Shown piece by piece: positions 1-9,978 of a stretch of 64,000 bases of DNA. The notes under the pieces are model-generated. The model saw only the letters and a program-made list of their open reading frames with translations, ran no database searches and was not told the origin of the DNA. The translations under genes and the position numbers were made by a program. The first letter of the stretch is position 1. Each line of letters opens with the position of its first letter. The stretch covers positions 5,169,501 to 5,233,500 of the forward strand of contig NZ_CP029562.1 in the NCBI RefSeq assembly GCF_004136315.1, read 5' to 3'. The DNA comes from Mesorhizobium sp. Pch-S (GTDB taxonomy: Bacteria > Pseudomonadota > Alphaproteobacteria > Rhizobiales > Rhizobiaceae).

Positions 1-1288
1 GGAGCGACAGAACCGCTGCCGCAATGCCGACGCCGATGGCGACGCCCAGCTGCCACAGGATGTAATAGAGGGCGCTGAAACGGGCGAGCTGCTCGGGCTC
101 GATATCGGCATAGGCAAGATTGCCAGTCGAGGCCCATTGCACCGAGCGGAACACCCCGAACATGAAGATGTAGGTCAGCACGATCCACACCGGTGTCGTT
201 GCCTGGATCAGGGCAAAACCGGCGACAAGGGCCGCTACGATGGGCGTGTTGGTGACCAGAACACGGCGGAAGCCGTAGCGTTTCAGCATGGCGGGCATCA
301 TAAAGCGCGTGAGCAACGAACCGACCGCTGCCATGAACGTCAGCGATCCCGCGTGAACGGCGCTCATGCCGAAGCCGAGCTGGAACATCAGCGGCAGGAT
401 GAAGACGACGGAACTCAAGCCGATCGTGTCAAGGCCGCCCCCGGTCAGGAAAGCGACGCGGAAGGTACGGATGCGCAGCAGCCTGAGATCGAGCACAGGA
501 TTGCGTGCCCGCAGCAGATAGAAGATGGCGAAGCCGAGCAGCACGATGGCGAGCGCGACTTGCATGGCAATCAGGCTTCCCGCCATGTCCTTGGCGGCGA
601 GCGAATCCATGCCGAGCACCAGAAGCACCATGCCGACACCGACAAGCGCGAAGCCGGGAAAGTCGAATCGGGTGCGGATCGGTTTCCTGGCTGCCGGAAA
701 CAGGGCCGCGGCAAGCAGAAGCGCGGCAAGTGCCAGCGGTACATTGATGAAGAAAATCCACCGCCACGAAATGTAGGTCGTCAGCGCGCCGCCGACGAGC
801 GGGCCGACCAGAGGCCCCGACTGGCCGGCCAGCGAGATGTACATGTTTATCTTCAGGGTGCGATTGCGCGGAAAGCTCTGCAGCACAACGATCTGGCCTA
901 GCGTGCCCATCAGCGCGCCGCCAAAGCCTTGCAGGGCACGGGCACCGACGAGTGTCCACATGTCGTTGGCGATGCCGCACAGCGCCGACGCGACACCGAA
1001 CACGATGAGCGCGAAACAATAGGCGTTGCGCAGGCCGAAGCGATCGGCAGCCCAGCCGCCCAGCGGCATCATGATGATCAGGCTGGCGACGTAGGCGGTG
1101 ACCAGCAGGCCAAGCTGGCTTGGCGGGCGCGCCAGCGTCTCTCCGATGCCGGGAAGGGCGGTGACGACCACATTCTGGTCGAGGCTGGTCATGAAGACGC
1201 CACAGGCAACGGTGACCGGAATAAGCAGCGAAACGCTGTCCGGTGGCTCGACGCGACCGGCGGTGGTCGCGGAATTCTGTGTATCCAT
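1..1288 (-). CDS. DHA2-type MFS drug exporter (3' end cut by window)
   Basis: The minus-strand frame opens at an ATG at 1288 and stays open to the left edge (about 429 codons), so the C-terminus is missing. The N-terminus reads MDTQNSATTAGRV, then a helix with TSLDQNVVVTALPGIG, which is the DHA2/EmrB-type motif in TM1. Motif A follows (GGWAADRFGLR), then many hydrophobic helices including LGQIVVLQSF and ISWRWIFFINVPLA, the latter typical of 14-TM multidrug efflux pumps of the inner membrane. The exported substrate is unknown. It is the last gene of the minus-strand series, 155 bp downstream of the ridA-like gene, and may be its own unit. The 196-codon reading frame at 429-1019 lies in another frame inside it and is not real. 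Confidence 0.85.
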   Translation of the reverse strand, partial: MDTQNSATTAGRVEPPDSVSLLIPVTVACGVFMTSLDQNVVVTALPGIGETLARPPSQLGLLVTAYVASLIIMMPLGGWAADRFGLRNAYCFALIVFGVASALCGIANDMWTLVGARALQGFGGALMGTLGQIVVLQSFPRNRTLKINMYISLAGQSGPLVGPLVGGALTTYISWRWIFFINVPLALAALLLAAALFPAARKPIRTRFDFPGFALVGVGMVLLVLGMDSLAAKDMAGSLIAMQVALAIVLLGFAIFYLLRARNPVLDLRLLRIRTFRVAFLTGGGLDTIGLSSVVFILPLMFQLGFGMSAVHAGSLTFMAAVGSLLTRFMMPAMLKRYGFRRVLVTNTPIVAALVAGFALIQATTPVWIVLTYIFMFGVFRSVQWASTGNLAYADIEPEQLARFSALYYILWQLGVAIGVGIAAAVLSL

Positions 1289-1443
1289 GGGTGACGAAGT
1301 CGAAGTGTCGGCCTTTTCAGTCAATCGGCGGCGGCCGAAACCGTCGATTCTATCAGGCAACTATCGAACCGGACCTCGTTTCCCTCTAGCGTCAGGATGG
1401 GCTCTTCGTAAGGCCAGTTTCCGGTAACGAGTGGATTTGCTGG

Positions 1444-1830
1444 TTAGCGTGCCGGCATGTGGGCCATGCATTCGAGCTCGAGCTGAGCACCCAGCGCAAG
1501 ACCGTTCGCACCGAACGCGGAGCGTGCCGGCAAGCGGTCCGGAGCGAAGTACTCAAGATAGACCCGGTTGAAATCGCCCCATTTCGACATGTCGGCCAGC
1601 ATGACCGTACATTTGAAGATATCGGCGAAGCCAAGGCCGTTTTCCCGAAGGACGGTGCCGATGTTCTCCATTGTCTGGCGCGTTTCGGCCTCGATGCCTC
1701 CCGGCACCAGCTCAAGTCTGCCAGGCAGGTTGCCGAGGGCGCCCGACAGATAGAGGATATCGCCAACGCGCACCGCCTGGCTGAAGGGCAGCTTTGCTGC
1801 TTTGGCCGCCGGCGAATTGATGAATTCCAT
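1444..1830 (-). CDS. RidA family protein (enamine/imine deaminase-like)
   Basis: A 128-residue protein beginning MEFINSPAAKAAKLPFSQAV, the usual length of the YjgF/YER057c/UK114 family. The conserved Arg of the PARS motif (PARSAFGANGL) and the Glu of LELECMA are present; in RidA these hold and hydrolyse reactive enamine/imine intermediates. It lies 25 bp downstream of soxG and is probably co-transcribed. That fits clean-up of imines released by amine oxidation, but this role is inferred. The start at 1830 was chosen because the longer frame (to 2106) only overlaps soxG. Confidence 0.85.
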   Translation of the reverse strand: MEFINSPAAKAAKLPFSQAVRVGDILYLSGALGNLPGRLELVPGGIEAETRQTMENIGTVLRENGLGFADIFKCTVMLADMSKWGDFNRVYLEYFAPDRLPARSAFGANGLALGAQLELECMAHMPAR

Positions 1831-1855
1831 GACGCGGCCTCCTTTGCTCCCGTTC

Positions 1856-2443
1856 TCAGGCGACCTCGTACCCGACTTCTTCCGCCGCATGCCCGAGTGC
1901 TTTCCAGAACGAGCGTGCAAAGGAGCGGAAGACGTAGATGTCGAAACGGTCGCCGCCCGTTCTCTGGATCTGCGCGAAGACGTCATGATGGGTGGTGGAG
2001 CGCGCTGCGCCGACAGGAAAAGCGGGCAGGGTGAAGTCGATGGCGAAGAATTTCGCCAGGACCCATTCGGCCTCGGGGCCTTCGATACGGATCGCGGTGC
2101 GGCCATGCGACAAATCCGTCACGGTGCCGATTGCCGGTGTGATCGCCTTGGCGAGCGCAGCGGCAACGCCTTCTGCTTCGTCGACAATGGTGAACTTGCC
2201 GGGCGCAAAGCCGAACACGGCCTTTTCGCCATCAATGGCACCACCGCCGGCGCCGTCCGGCAAGCCAATGCCGGTTACCTTGCGGATGGCGGCGATGGCC
2301 CGCGCTTCCTCACCCGGCCAGGCAGCAACCTGGATGATGGAACCGGGACGTGTTTCGGACAGGATTACGCCGACGCCGTCCTCGAAGCGGCCGTGCGAGC
2401 CCGAATGATAGACAGGTTCCAATGGCGAAAGGCGCTCAACCAT
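1856..2443 (-). CDS. soxG: Sarcosine oxidase gamma subunit
   Basis: A 195-residue protein with the GcvT-like small-subunit pattern of heterotetrameric sarcosine oxidase: LSHGRTAIRIEGPEAEWVLAK in the middle and FARSFWKALGHAAEEVGYEV at the C-terminus. It is the smallest folded subunit of SoxBDAG, which demethylates sarcosine to glycine with THF as methylene acceptor. Its start overlaps the soxA stop by 8 bp, showing translational coupling. The upstream extension of this frame to 2740 lies wholly inside soxA and was discarded. Confidence 0.9.
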   Translation of the reverse strand: MVERLSPLEPVYHSGSHGRFEDGVGVILSETRPGSIIQVAAWPGEEARAIAAIRKVTGIGLPDGAGGGAIDGEKAVFGFAPGKFTIVDEAEGVAAALAKAITPAIGTVTDLSHGRTAIRIEGPEAEWVLAKFFAIDFTLPAFPVGAARSTTHHDVFAQIQRTGGDRFDIYVFRSFARSFWKALGHAAEEVGYEVA

Positions 2444-5429
2444 GCATGCGGCTCCCTTCCGGGTCGAAGAAGTGGTGGCTGACGATTTCGACCGGGCCGA
2501 AGCGCTTGCGCAGCGGATCGGACACATAAGCGCGTGTGCCGCGACGGTTCTTGCCGCCCTGGACGAGCGCGAGGGCGATGTATTTGCCGAGTGCCGGCGC
2601 ATAGCAGCAGGCGGTGATATGGCCGATCGAACCGTGCGGATTGTCCTCGTCGAGTTCCTCGACGATATGCGCGCCACCGTTGAGCGGCCTGTTGTCGAGA
2701 GCGACAATGCCGACGAGCTGAAGGCGATCAGCTGCAACAAGACCTTCGCGGTCCATCATGGCCGAGCCGATGAAGGGCTTCTTCTTCGACAGCATCCAGT
2801 CGAGGTGCAGGTCACGCGCGGTGGTGCGGCCGTCGATCTCGGCGCCGGTGACGTGACCCTTCTCGATGCGCAGCGTACCGAGCGCCTCCAGCCCGTAAGG
2901 CACCAGGCCGAACGGCTTGCCTGCCTCGACCAGGGCTTGCCAGACGTGGGTGCCGTATCCGGCGCCACAGTAGACCTCGTAGGCCATCTCCCCGGAGAAG
3001 GACAGCCGGCAGATCATCACCGGAACATCCGCAATCTTGCCATGGACGATGCCCATGAAAGGCAAAGCGGCGTTGTCCACGGTCGTGCCTTCGACGCAGG
3101 CGGCGAGGATTTCCCGCGCCTTCGGTCCACCGATCGCGGCACCTGCCCATTCGTCGGTCACGGACGTGACGGTGACCTTCAATTCCGGCCAGATCACATC
3201 GAGGAAGTATTCCAGATGCTGCATCACCTTGCCGGCGTTGGCCGTTGTGGTGGTCATCAGGAAATCGTCCTGGCCGAGGCGCCAGGTGGTGCCGTCGTCG
3301 AAGGCCAAGCCGTCCTCGCGCAACATCAAGCCGTAGCGCGCCTTGCCGACCGGAAGGCTTGAGAAGACGTTTGTGTAGACGCGGTCGAGCAGCTCCGCGG
3401 CGTCCGGACCTTGAATAGCTATCTTGCCGAGCGTCGACACGTCGACGATGCCCGCGGTCTCGCGCACGGCCCTGGCCTCGCGCACATAGGCCTGCTCGAC
3501 CGTTTCGCCGGCGTGCCCGTAGATCATCGGACGGAACCACAGGCCTGCGGAATACATCGTCGCGCCCTGGGAGAGGTGCCAGTCGTGCATCGGCGTCAGC
3601 CGCTCCGGCTTGAGATCGCCATATCGTTCCGCGGCCAGCGAACCGATGGAAACGGCGGTGTAAGGCGGGCGAAAACGGGTCGTGCCCACCTCAGGAATGG
3701 GCTTGCCAAGCGCCTCGGCCATGATGGCTAGGCCCGGGACATTCGAGCTCTTGCCCTGGTCCGTCGCCATACCGAGCGTGGTGTAGCGCTTCAGGTGCTC
3801 GACCGAAACGAAGCCCTCGCGATGAGCCAGGCGCACGTCATCCGCGGTGACGTCGTGCTGGAAGTCGACGAAACTCTTGCCGTCGGCCTTGATCTCGAAC
3901 ACCGGCGCCGGTTCGGGATTGACCGAGGCCGGCTCGATTTCCGGCTGCTCGATGAGCCGTGCCTTGCCTCCGGACGCTGTGAGGCCGGTTGCGTAGCCGT
4001 CGACGATCGCGTCGTCGGTGGCGAGCCGTCCGGTGAAGGCGCCGGCACCGTTCCAGCTCTGCGTCGGCTGCGGCGGCAGGAAGGCCTGCAACTGTTCATT
4101 CCATTCGGGTTTCGCACCGGCCTGGCTGGCCAGATGCAACACCGGCGACCATCCACCGGACATCAGCAGGCAATCGGTCTGGATGCCGCGCGGTTCACCG
4201 GTCAGTGCCCCGCTGGCGCTATCCAGCCGCTGGATCCTGATGCCGCTCAATGTCCTGCCGCCATCGGTCGCCGATACCGCATGCCCTGCGATCAGTTCCG
4301 CGCCAGCTGACGCGGCCAGCGCGCGTGCCTGATCGGAAATGTCGGTGCGGACATCGACGATCGCGGCGATGTTGGCCCCAGCCTTCTTCAGGCTCGCAGC
4401 CGCCTGGTAGGCCGTGTCGTTGTTGGTGAAGAGAGTGAGCTTTTCGCCCGGAAGTACGCCATACTGGTTGGTGTAGCGCTGCGCCGCGCTGGCAAGCATG
4501 ACGCCGGGGCGATCATTGCCTGGGAAAACCAGGGGACGTTCCAAGGCGCCGGTGGCGAGCACGACCGACTTGGCGCGAATGGTCCAATGGCGATGGCGCG
4601 GCTCGCCGCGTGCTGCGGTTTCCTTGTGGTCCGCAACGCGCTCCAGGGCAGCCAGCGTGTTGCCGTCGTAGTAGCCCCAGATCGCGGTGCGCGGCAGCAA
4701 TCGGACATTGTTGCGGCCCTTGAGGCCGTTGACGATTTCACTGGCCCAGTCTGCGGCGCGCGTGCCGTCGATGGTTTCGCCGGACCAGTTGGCAGAGCCG
4801 CCGAAACGCGGATCGAGCTCGGCCAGGATGACGCGTGCGCCACCTTCGGCGGCCGCCTTGGCAGCCATCAGGCCTGCAGGGCCTGAACCGACCACCAGCA
4901 CGTCGCAGAAGGCGTTCATGCGTTCATAGCGGGAATCGTCGGCTGTCGTGCCGGCGCGGCCGAGGCCGGCGGCGCGACGGATGAAATGCTCGCAGAACAT
5001 CCAGAAACGGGTGCCCTTGAGTGGCCCGATCACCGGCCCCATGAAGGTCTTGTAGTAGAAACCGGCGCCGATGACCTTGCTTCCGAGCTGGTTGACGGCG
5101 CCAACATCCCATTTCAGCGACGGAAACCGGTTCTGGCTCTCGGCCCGCAGGCCGTCATAGATCTCGACTGCGGTTGCCGGGATGTTCGGCTCCCGCGCCG
5201 TGCCGCGCAGGATGGTAACCAGCGCGTTCGGCTCGTCCACACCGGCGCTCAGCACACCACGCGGCCGATGGTATTTGAAAGAGCGACCCAACAGCGTGAC
5301 GCCGCTGGCAAGCAAGGCAGAAGCCAGCGTATCGCCGGGATGGCCGGTGAAAGGCACGCCGTCGAAGGTGAAGCGGATGGTCCTCAGCCGATCGATCTGA
5401 CCACCGGTTTCGTTGCGGCGCGGGCTCAT
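2436..5429 (-). CDS. soxA: Sarcosine oxidase alpha subunit
   Basis: A 997-residue protein, the normal size of the family. Order of domains: an N-terminal ferredoxin-like fold without cluster cysteines (about 1-100, with GRSFKYHRPRG), a Rossmann NAD/FAD domain from about residue 173 (VVGSGPAGLMAAKAAAEGGA), a second dinucleotide-binding region (VVLATGALERPLVFPGNDRPG), and a C-terminal GcvT domain (about 610-990, with EVYCGAGYGTHVWQAL) that binds THF and makes 5,10-methylene-THF. The alpha and beta chains together hold FAD, NAD and covalent FMN. It overlaps soxD by 4 bp (ATGA) and soxG by 8 bp. The protein is cytoplasmic. No lesion is seen in this subunit. Confidence 0.95.
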   Translation of the reverse strand: MSPRRNETGGQIDRLRTIRFTFDGVPFTGHPGDTLASALLASGVTLLGRSFKYHRPRGVLSAGVDEPNALVTILRGTAREPNIPATAVEIYDGLRAESQNRFPSLKWDVGAVNQLGSKVIGAGFYYKTFMGPVIGPLKGTRFWMFCEHFIRRAAGLGRAGTTADDSRYERMNAFCDVLVVGSGPAGLMAAKAAAEGGARVILAELDPRFGGSANWSGETIDGTRAADWASEIVNGLKGRNNVRLLPRTAIWGYYDGNTLAALERVADHKETAARGEPRHRHWTIRAKSVVLATGALERPLVFPGNDRPGVMLASAAQRYTNQYGVLPGEKLTLFTNNDTAYQAAASLKKAGANIAAIVDVRTDISDQARALAASAGAELIAGHAVSATDGGRTLSGIRIQRLDSASGALTGEPRGIQTDCLLMSGGWSPVLHLASQAGAKPEWNEQLQAFLPPQPTQSWNGAGAFTGRLATDDAIVDGYATGLTASGGKARLIEQPEIEPASVNPEPAPVFEIKADGKSFVDFQHDVTADDVRLAHREGFVSVEHLKRYTTLGMATDQGKSSNVPGLAIMAEALGKPIPEVGTTRFRPPYTAVSIGSLAAERYGDLKPERLTPMHDWHLSQGATMYSAGLWFRPMIYGHAGETVEQAYVREARAVRETAGIVDVSTLGKIAIQGPDAAELLDRVYTNVFSSLPVGKARYGLMLREDGLAFDDGTTWRLGQDDFLMTTTTANAGKVMQHLEYFLDVIWPELKVTVTSVTDEWAGAAIGGPKAREILAACVEGTTVDNAALPFMGIVHGKIADVPVMICRLSFSGEMAYEVYCGAGYGTHVWQALVEAGKPFGLVPYGLEALGTLRIEKGHVTGAEIDGRTTARDLHLDWMLSKKKPFIGSAMMDREGLVAADRLQLVGIVALDNRPLNGGAHIVEELDEDNPHGSIGHITACCYAPALGKYIALALVQGGKNRRGTRAYVSDPLRKRFGPVEIVSHHFFDPEGSRMHG

Positions 5430-5728
5430 GCCTTGGCTCCGGGCTTGCGCCGCTCGGTTGCGCGATGATGGACGTTTCCGCGCACCGGCACGGTGCTCGA
5501 AACGACATGGGTCACTGTGTTGCGCAGCACGCGGATATGGCTGCGGCAGCCGCCGGAGTGCTGCCAGATCTCGTTGTGGTCGCCGGCGGGATTTTGCCGG
5601 TCGTAGACATATTCGTTCCAGGCCTGAAGGTCCTGCGAATTGGGGGCTGGGCGCTGGCGATTGCCGTCGCCCTGATAGGTGAATTCGGAGACGTCTCGCG
5701 GGCCGCAGTAAGGGCAGGTGAGCAGCAT
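5426..5728 (-). CDS. soxD: Sarcosine oxidase delta subunit
   Basis: A 100-residue protein starting MLLTCPYCGPRDVSEFTYQG. The four zinc ligands expected for the delta subunit are visible: Cys5 and Cys8 (CPYC), and His57 and Cys61 (HSGGC). It sits between soxB and soxA, overlapping soxA by 4 bp and lying 8 bp from soxB. The gene order B-D-A-G is the standard sox operon order. Confidence 0.93.
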   Translation of the reverse strand: MLLTCPYCGPRDVSEFTYQGDGNRQRPAPNSQDLQAWNEYVYDRQNPAGDHNEIWQHSGGCRSHIRVLRNTVTHVVSSTVPVRGNVHHRATERRKPGAKA

Positions 5729-5736
5729 GGTCAGTC

Positions 5737-6995
5737 CTAATGCAGGCGGGGTGTTGCGCCCTGGCCCTTCTCGTCGATCACCGTGCCACGATGGAACCGG
5801 TCGAGCGTGAAGGCGGCGTTCAGTTCGTGAGGTTCATCACGCGCGATGGTGTGGGCAAAGCAGAAGCCCGAGGCGGGTGTCGCCTTGAAGCCGCCGTAGC
5901 ACCAGCCGCAATTGAGATACATGCCGGGCAACGGCCCGGTCGTGATGATGGGCGAACCATCCATCGACATGTCGCAGACGCCGGCCCAGGAGCGTAGCAT
6001 GCGCACACTGGCAAGGCTGGGGAACAGCGCCAGCATCTCGGCCATCACCTCTTCCACGATCGGCAGGTTGCCGCGCTGGGCATAAGAATTGTAGCCATCG
6101 AGATCACCGCCATAGATCAGGCCGCCCTTGTCGGATTGGCCCATGTAGAAATGGCCCATGCCGAAGGTGACGACGGTGTCCAGAAATGGCTTCAGCGATT
6201 CCGAGACGAAGGCCTGCAGCACGTGACTTTCGATCGGCAGCCGGTCGATTCCTGCAAGCTGCATGACGCGGCCGGTGCTGCCGGCAGCAGCGACTGCGAC
6301 CTTCCTGGCGCGGATTTCGCCGCGGGTTGTGACAACGCCGGTGACGCGATCTCCGTCGCGCAGGAAACCGGTGACTTCGCAGTTTTCGAGAATGTCGACA
6401 CCGCGCCTGTCGGCACCGCGTGATATCCCCAGGCCACGGCATCGTGGCGGGCGGTGCCGGCACGCGGCTGCATCATGCCGCCGATAATCGGAAAACGCGC
6501 GCTGGCCGAAACATCGATCGCCGGCATCAGCCGCTTGATCTCGGCAACCGACATCAGTTCGGCATCGACGCCCTGGTGGCGCATCGAGTTGCCGCGACGG
6601 GCATAGTCGTCGAACTGGGCCGGGGTGTGCGCGAGATTGAGCACGCCGCGTTGCGAGAACATGACGTTGTAGTTGAGGTCATGGGAGAGGTTCTCCCACA
6701 GCTTCATCGAATGTTCGTAGAAGCGCGTGTTCGGCGGCAGCAGATAGTTGGAGCGCACGGCCGTGGTGTTGCGGCCGACATTACCCGAGCCGAGATAGCC
6801 CTTCTCGACCACCGCGACATTGGTGATGCCATGCTCCTTGGCGAGATAATAGGCGGTCGAAAGGCCGTGACCGCCGCCGCCAATGATCACGACGTCATAA
6901 GAAGCCTTGGGGTCGGGCTTGCGCCAGGCGGGTTTCCAATCCTTGTTGCCCGACAGCGCATTGCGCAGCAGCGAGAGAGCCGAATATTCCGCCAT
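5737..6995 (-). pseudogene. soxB: Sarcosine oxidase beta subunit, frameshifted near 6422
   Basis: Two frames together give one SoxB of about 419 residues. The first (start ATG 6995, with GGAG 6-9 bases upstream) carries the FAD-binding motif YDVVIIGGGGHGLSTAYYLA and the segment GGMMQPRAGTARHDAVAWGY, whose His is the expected covalent FMN attachment site. The reading then breaks. The family sequence resumes in the next frame as ARGADRRGVDILENCEVTGF and runs to the stop at 5737 through MGHFYMGQSDKGGL and NCGWCYGGFKATPASG. The span is 1259 nt, one base short of a multiple of three, so one base is missing between about 6422 and 6423. This could be a real inactivating deletion or a sequencing/assembly error; the rest of the operon looks intact, which favours error or a very recent mutation. 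The earlier in-frame ATGs to 7037 lack a Shine-Dalgarno site. Confidence 0.85.
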
Positions 6996-7209
6996 GCCAA
7001 CTCCATCCCGAATCCGCATGCGGCTCGGATAGCCCATTTCGGACGGAGACTATAGAGCCAGCCTCGGCGCGAAAGCCAGAATTGCGCCACGGCTTTTCGA
7101 CTGGCCGACCAGCGTGTTCAGGTGTGAAGCAGCTTGCTCCGCCCCAATGCCGTCTCTATCAAGGGCGAGATTTCGCAGCCTTGAAGGTTGCTTTACGGGT
7201 TGCCGATCT

Positions 7210-9840
7210 ATGTTTTTTCGATTTGTCCGTCTTTTGCTGATCCTGGTTCTCACTGCGGCGATGCCAACGCTGGTGCTGGCGCAGGCTGGAATCCCGTTGC
7301 TCGATGAAACCGCCGAGCCGGCCGCTCCAGCTCCCCAGCCGACTCAACAGGCGGTGCCGCAACAAGCCGCGCCGAATGGAACCGCTCAACCCGCACAGCC
7401 GCCCGTGCAGGCTGCGCCGCCGACTGCCCAGGCCACGCCTGCGCAGACAGCATCATCCGACGAACTCGTTGCCGAACAGCAGAAGGCGCTCAAGGCCCTG
7501 GTGGCGAAGACGGACAATTTCGCCAAACAGATCGACGACAATCAGGAAGACGATGGTGCGCTGGTCGACATCAGGACCCAGCTGGAAGAGCTTTCCAGGC
7601 AGGCGCTCGGGACCGCGACAGTCTTTCGGCCGCGGCTGACCGAAATCAATGCCCGGCTCGAGCAGCTGGGGCCGCCACCCGCGCAGGGGCAACCAACGGA
7701 ACCAGACATCGTCGCTACGGAACGCAAGGCGCTGACGACGGAAAAGGCCGAGATCAATGCCGTTATTGCTGGTGCCCAGACGCTCTCGGTCCGTATCGCG
7801 AGCACAGGTGACAAGATCTCGACCTTGCGCAGCGAGCTTTTCCGCAAGACGCTGACCAAACGTTATGCGCTGAACGACCTGCTGAGCAGCAAGCTTGCCG
7901 TCGATGCCAATACCGAATTCTCCAATCTGTCCGGCGCCGTCAGTTCGTGGTTCTCGTTCGTCCTGAAATTCAAATACCAGGCTGCACTGGCCGCCACGCT
8001 CATGGCGTTGGCGGCGGCGTTGGTGCTGCATATCGTGGTGCGGCGCATTTTCGGTCGCATCTTCGAGCCGGACCCGACCGTCGAGGACCCAACCTATCTC
8101 AGCCGACTGTCGGCGGCTTTCTGGTCGACCCTGTTGCCGACGCTCGGCCTCGGCGTCTTCCTGAGCCTGGCCTATTTCTTCTTCGATTATTACGGGGTGC
8201 TGAGAGGCGATATCGGGATATTCCTGCGCTCGATCATGGGCGTCATCCTGATCGTGTTCTGCGTCCATCGCCTGACCAATGCTGCGCTGTCGCCAGGCAT
8301 GCCGAAATGGCGGCTGATCCCGGTCGAGTCCGGCCCCGCGCGCTGGCTGGTGTTGCTGTCCACCGCCATGGCGGTCGTGCTTGGTGCCAACGGCTTCCTG
8401 TCGGTGGTGAACGAGCAGATGGGCTCGCCGCTGTCGCTTACGGTTGGACGCAGTTTTGTTGCGACCGTCATCGTCGGCCTGATCCTGATCATGATGGGCC
8501 TGGTGCGGCCGTTCCGTGCCAAGTCCGGCGAGTGGCGGCCATGGCCAGCCTGGCTGCGGTTCCTTGCCTACGCACTTGGAACCATAATCATTGTCGCGGC
8601 CTTGCTCGGCTATATCGGGCTCGCCATTTTCCTGGCGGGCCAGGTCGTCATCACCAGCACGCTGCTGATCACTGCCTATATCGGTTTCCTGTCTGCGCGT
8701 GCCATCGGTGCCGAGGGCGGTTTCGCGGAAACGTCCGTGGGGCGCTGGATTGCCGGTCGGACGAGCCTGGAAGAGGGCACGCTTGATCAACTGGGACTGG
8801 CGACAAGCATTGCCCTCAACCTGCTGATCGTCGTCGTTTTCCTGCCGATGCTGCTGCTGATGTGGGGCTTCCAGTTCGCCGACATCCAGGCATGGACCTA
8901 CAGGATTGCGATGGGGGTCACCGTCGGGTCCGTCACCATTTCGCTGTTCGGCATCCTGACGGGCGTGCTCGTCTTCATCCTCGGCTACTTCCTGACGCGC
9001 TGGTTCCAGTCCTGGCTTGACGATTCCGTGATGGCGCGCGGCAAGGTCGACACCGGCGTACGCAACTCGATCCGGCTTGTGGTCGGCTATGCCGGCTTTG
9101 CGCTGGCCGCGGTCGTCGGCATCTCATCGGCGGGCATCAACCTGTCGAACCTTGCGCTCATCGCCGGTGGTCTTTCCCTCGGTCTCGGTTTCGGCTTGCA
9201 GAATGTCGTCTCCAACTTCGTCTCCGGCCTGATCCTGCTTGCCGAGCGGCCGTTCAAGGTTGGGGACTGGATCGTTGCGGGCGACGTCAGCGGGACGGTG
9301 AAGAAGATCAGCGTGCGTGCCACGGAGATCGAGACCTTCCAGCGCCAATCGGTGATCCTGCCGAATTCGAACCTCATCAACAGCGCGGTCGGCAACTGGA
9401 CGCACCGCAACAAGCTCGGCCGTGTCGAGATCAATGTCGGCGTCGCGTATGGCTCGGATGTCCGGCACGTGCACGAAGTCCTGACCGAGATCGCGCGGGG
9501 GCATCCGCTGGTGCTGAAGAACCCGGAACCCTTTGTGCAATTCGCCAATTTCGGGCTGAACGCGCTGGAGTTCCAGGTCCGCATTTTCCTGGCCGATATC
9601 ACGAACGGCGGCTCGGTGCAGAACGATATCCGTTTCGCCATCATGGACGCTTTCGAGAAGGAAGGTATCGAGATCCCGTCGGCGCCACGCCAGCAAATGC
9701 CTCATATGAACAAGGAACCCTGGCCGAGCGACGACGACAAGACCGAAGCGTTGCATGCCGAGGAGAAGGCGGCGAAGGAGGAGGCGGAACGCAACCAGCC
9801 GAAGGGTCGCCGCAAGCCGCGTCGGCCCGATCCAGGCTAG
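7210..9840 (+). CDS. Large MscS-type mechanosensitive ion channel (MscK/YjeP-like)
   Basis: An 876-residue protein. An N-terminal signal peptide (MFFRFVRLLLILVLTAAMPTL, cleavage near VLAQA) leads into a Pro/Ala/Gln-rich linker and a periplasmic helical domain (about 80-240; resembles the DUF3772 region). About ten hydrophobic segments follow, then the MscS core (about 640-830): the pore helix region NLALIAGGLSLGLGFGLQNV, the beta domain motif ERPFKVGDWI and PNSNLINSAVGNWT. The C-terminus is charged (EEKAAKEEAERNQPKGRRK). It acts in the inner membrane to release solutes on hypo-osmotic shock, which fits a cell that accumulates betaines. The start at 7210 was chosen because it begins the signal peptide; an ATG at 7114 would add a 32-residue non-signal extension. 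It is divergent from soxB. Confidence 0.88.
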   Translation: MFFRFVRLLLILVLTAAMPTLVLAQAGIPLLDETAEPAAPAPQPTQQAVPQQAAPNGTAQPAQPPVQAAPPTAQATPAQTASSDELVAEQQKALKALVAKTDNFAKQIDDNQEDDGALVDIRTQLEELSRQALGTATVFRPRLTEINARLEQLGPPPAQGQPTEPDIVATERKALTTEKAEINAVIAGAQTLSVRIASTGDKISTLRSELFRKTLTKRYALNDLLSSKLAVDANTEFSNLSGAVSSWFSFVLKFKYQAALAATLMALAAALVLHIVVRRIFGRIFEPDPTVEDPTYLSRLSAAFWSTLLPTLGLGVFLSLAYFFFDYYGVLRGDIGIFLRSIMGVILIVFCVHRLTNAALSPGMPKWRLIPVESGPARWLVLLSTAMAVVLGANGFLSVVNEQMGSPLSLTVGRSFVATVIVGLILIMMGLVRPFRAKSGEWRPWPAWLRFLAYALGTIIIVAALLGYIGLAIFLAGQVVITSTLLITAYIGFLSARAIGAEGGFAETSVGRWIAGRTSLEEGTLDQLGLATSIALNLLIVVVFLPMLLLMWGFQFADIQAWTYRIAMGVTVGSVTISLFGILTGVLVFILGYFLTRWFQSWLDDSVMARGKVDTGVRNSIRLVVGYAGFALAAVVGISSAGINLSNLALIAGGLSLGLGFGLQNVVSNFVSGLILLAERPFKVGDWIVAGDVSGTVKKISVRATEIETFQRQSVILPNSNLINSAVGNWTHRNKLGRVEINVGVAYGSDVRHVHEVLTEIARGHPLVLKNPEPFVQFANFGLNALEFQVRIFLADITNGGSVQNDIRFAIMDAFEKEGIEIPSAPRQQMPHMNKEPWPSDDDKTEALHAEEKAAKEEAERNQPKGRRKPRRPDPG

Positions 9841-9978
9841 TGGCGCGGGCCGGCTACCCAATTGCGGCATGAATGAGGCATTCAGTTGCGGTTCAGCTTG
9901 TTTGTCCTATAAGCTTGATTGCGAAGGGCGAAAATGCCTCGCGAACGCAACAGAGGCGGTGGAAACACCGGAATAGCA

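Noticed and set aside
7453..8790. A 445-codon open frame opposite the mechanosensitive channel gene
   Set aside because: It is rich in Gln, Arg, His and Asp without any domain pattern, as expected of the complement of a GC-rich gene, while the plus strand encodes a clear MscS protein.
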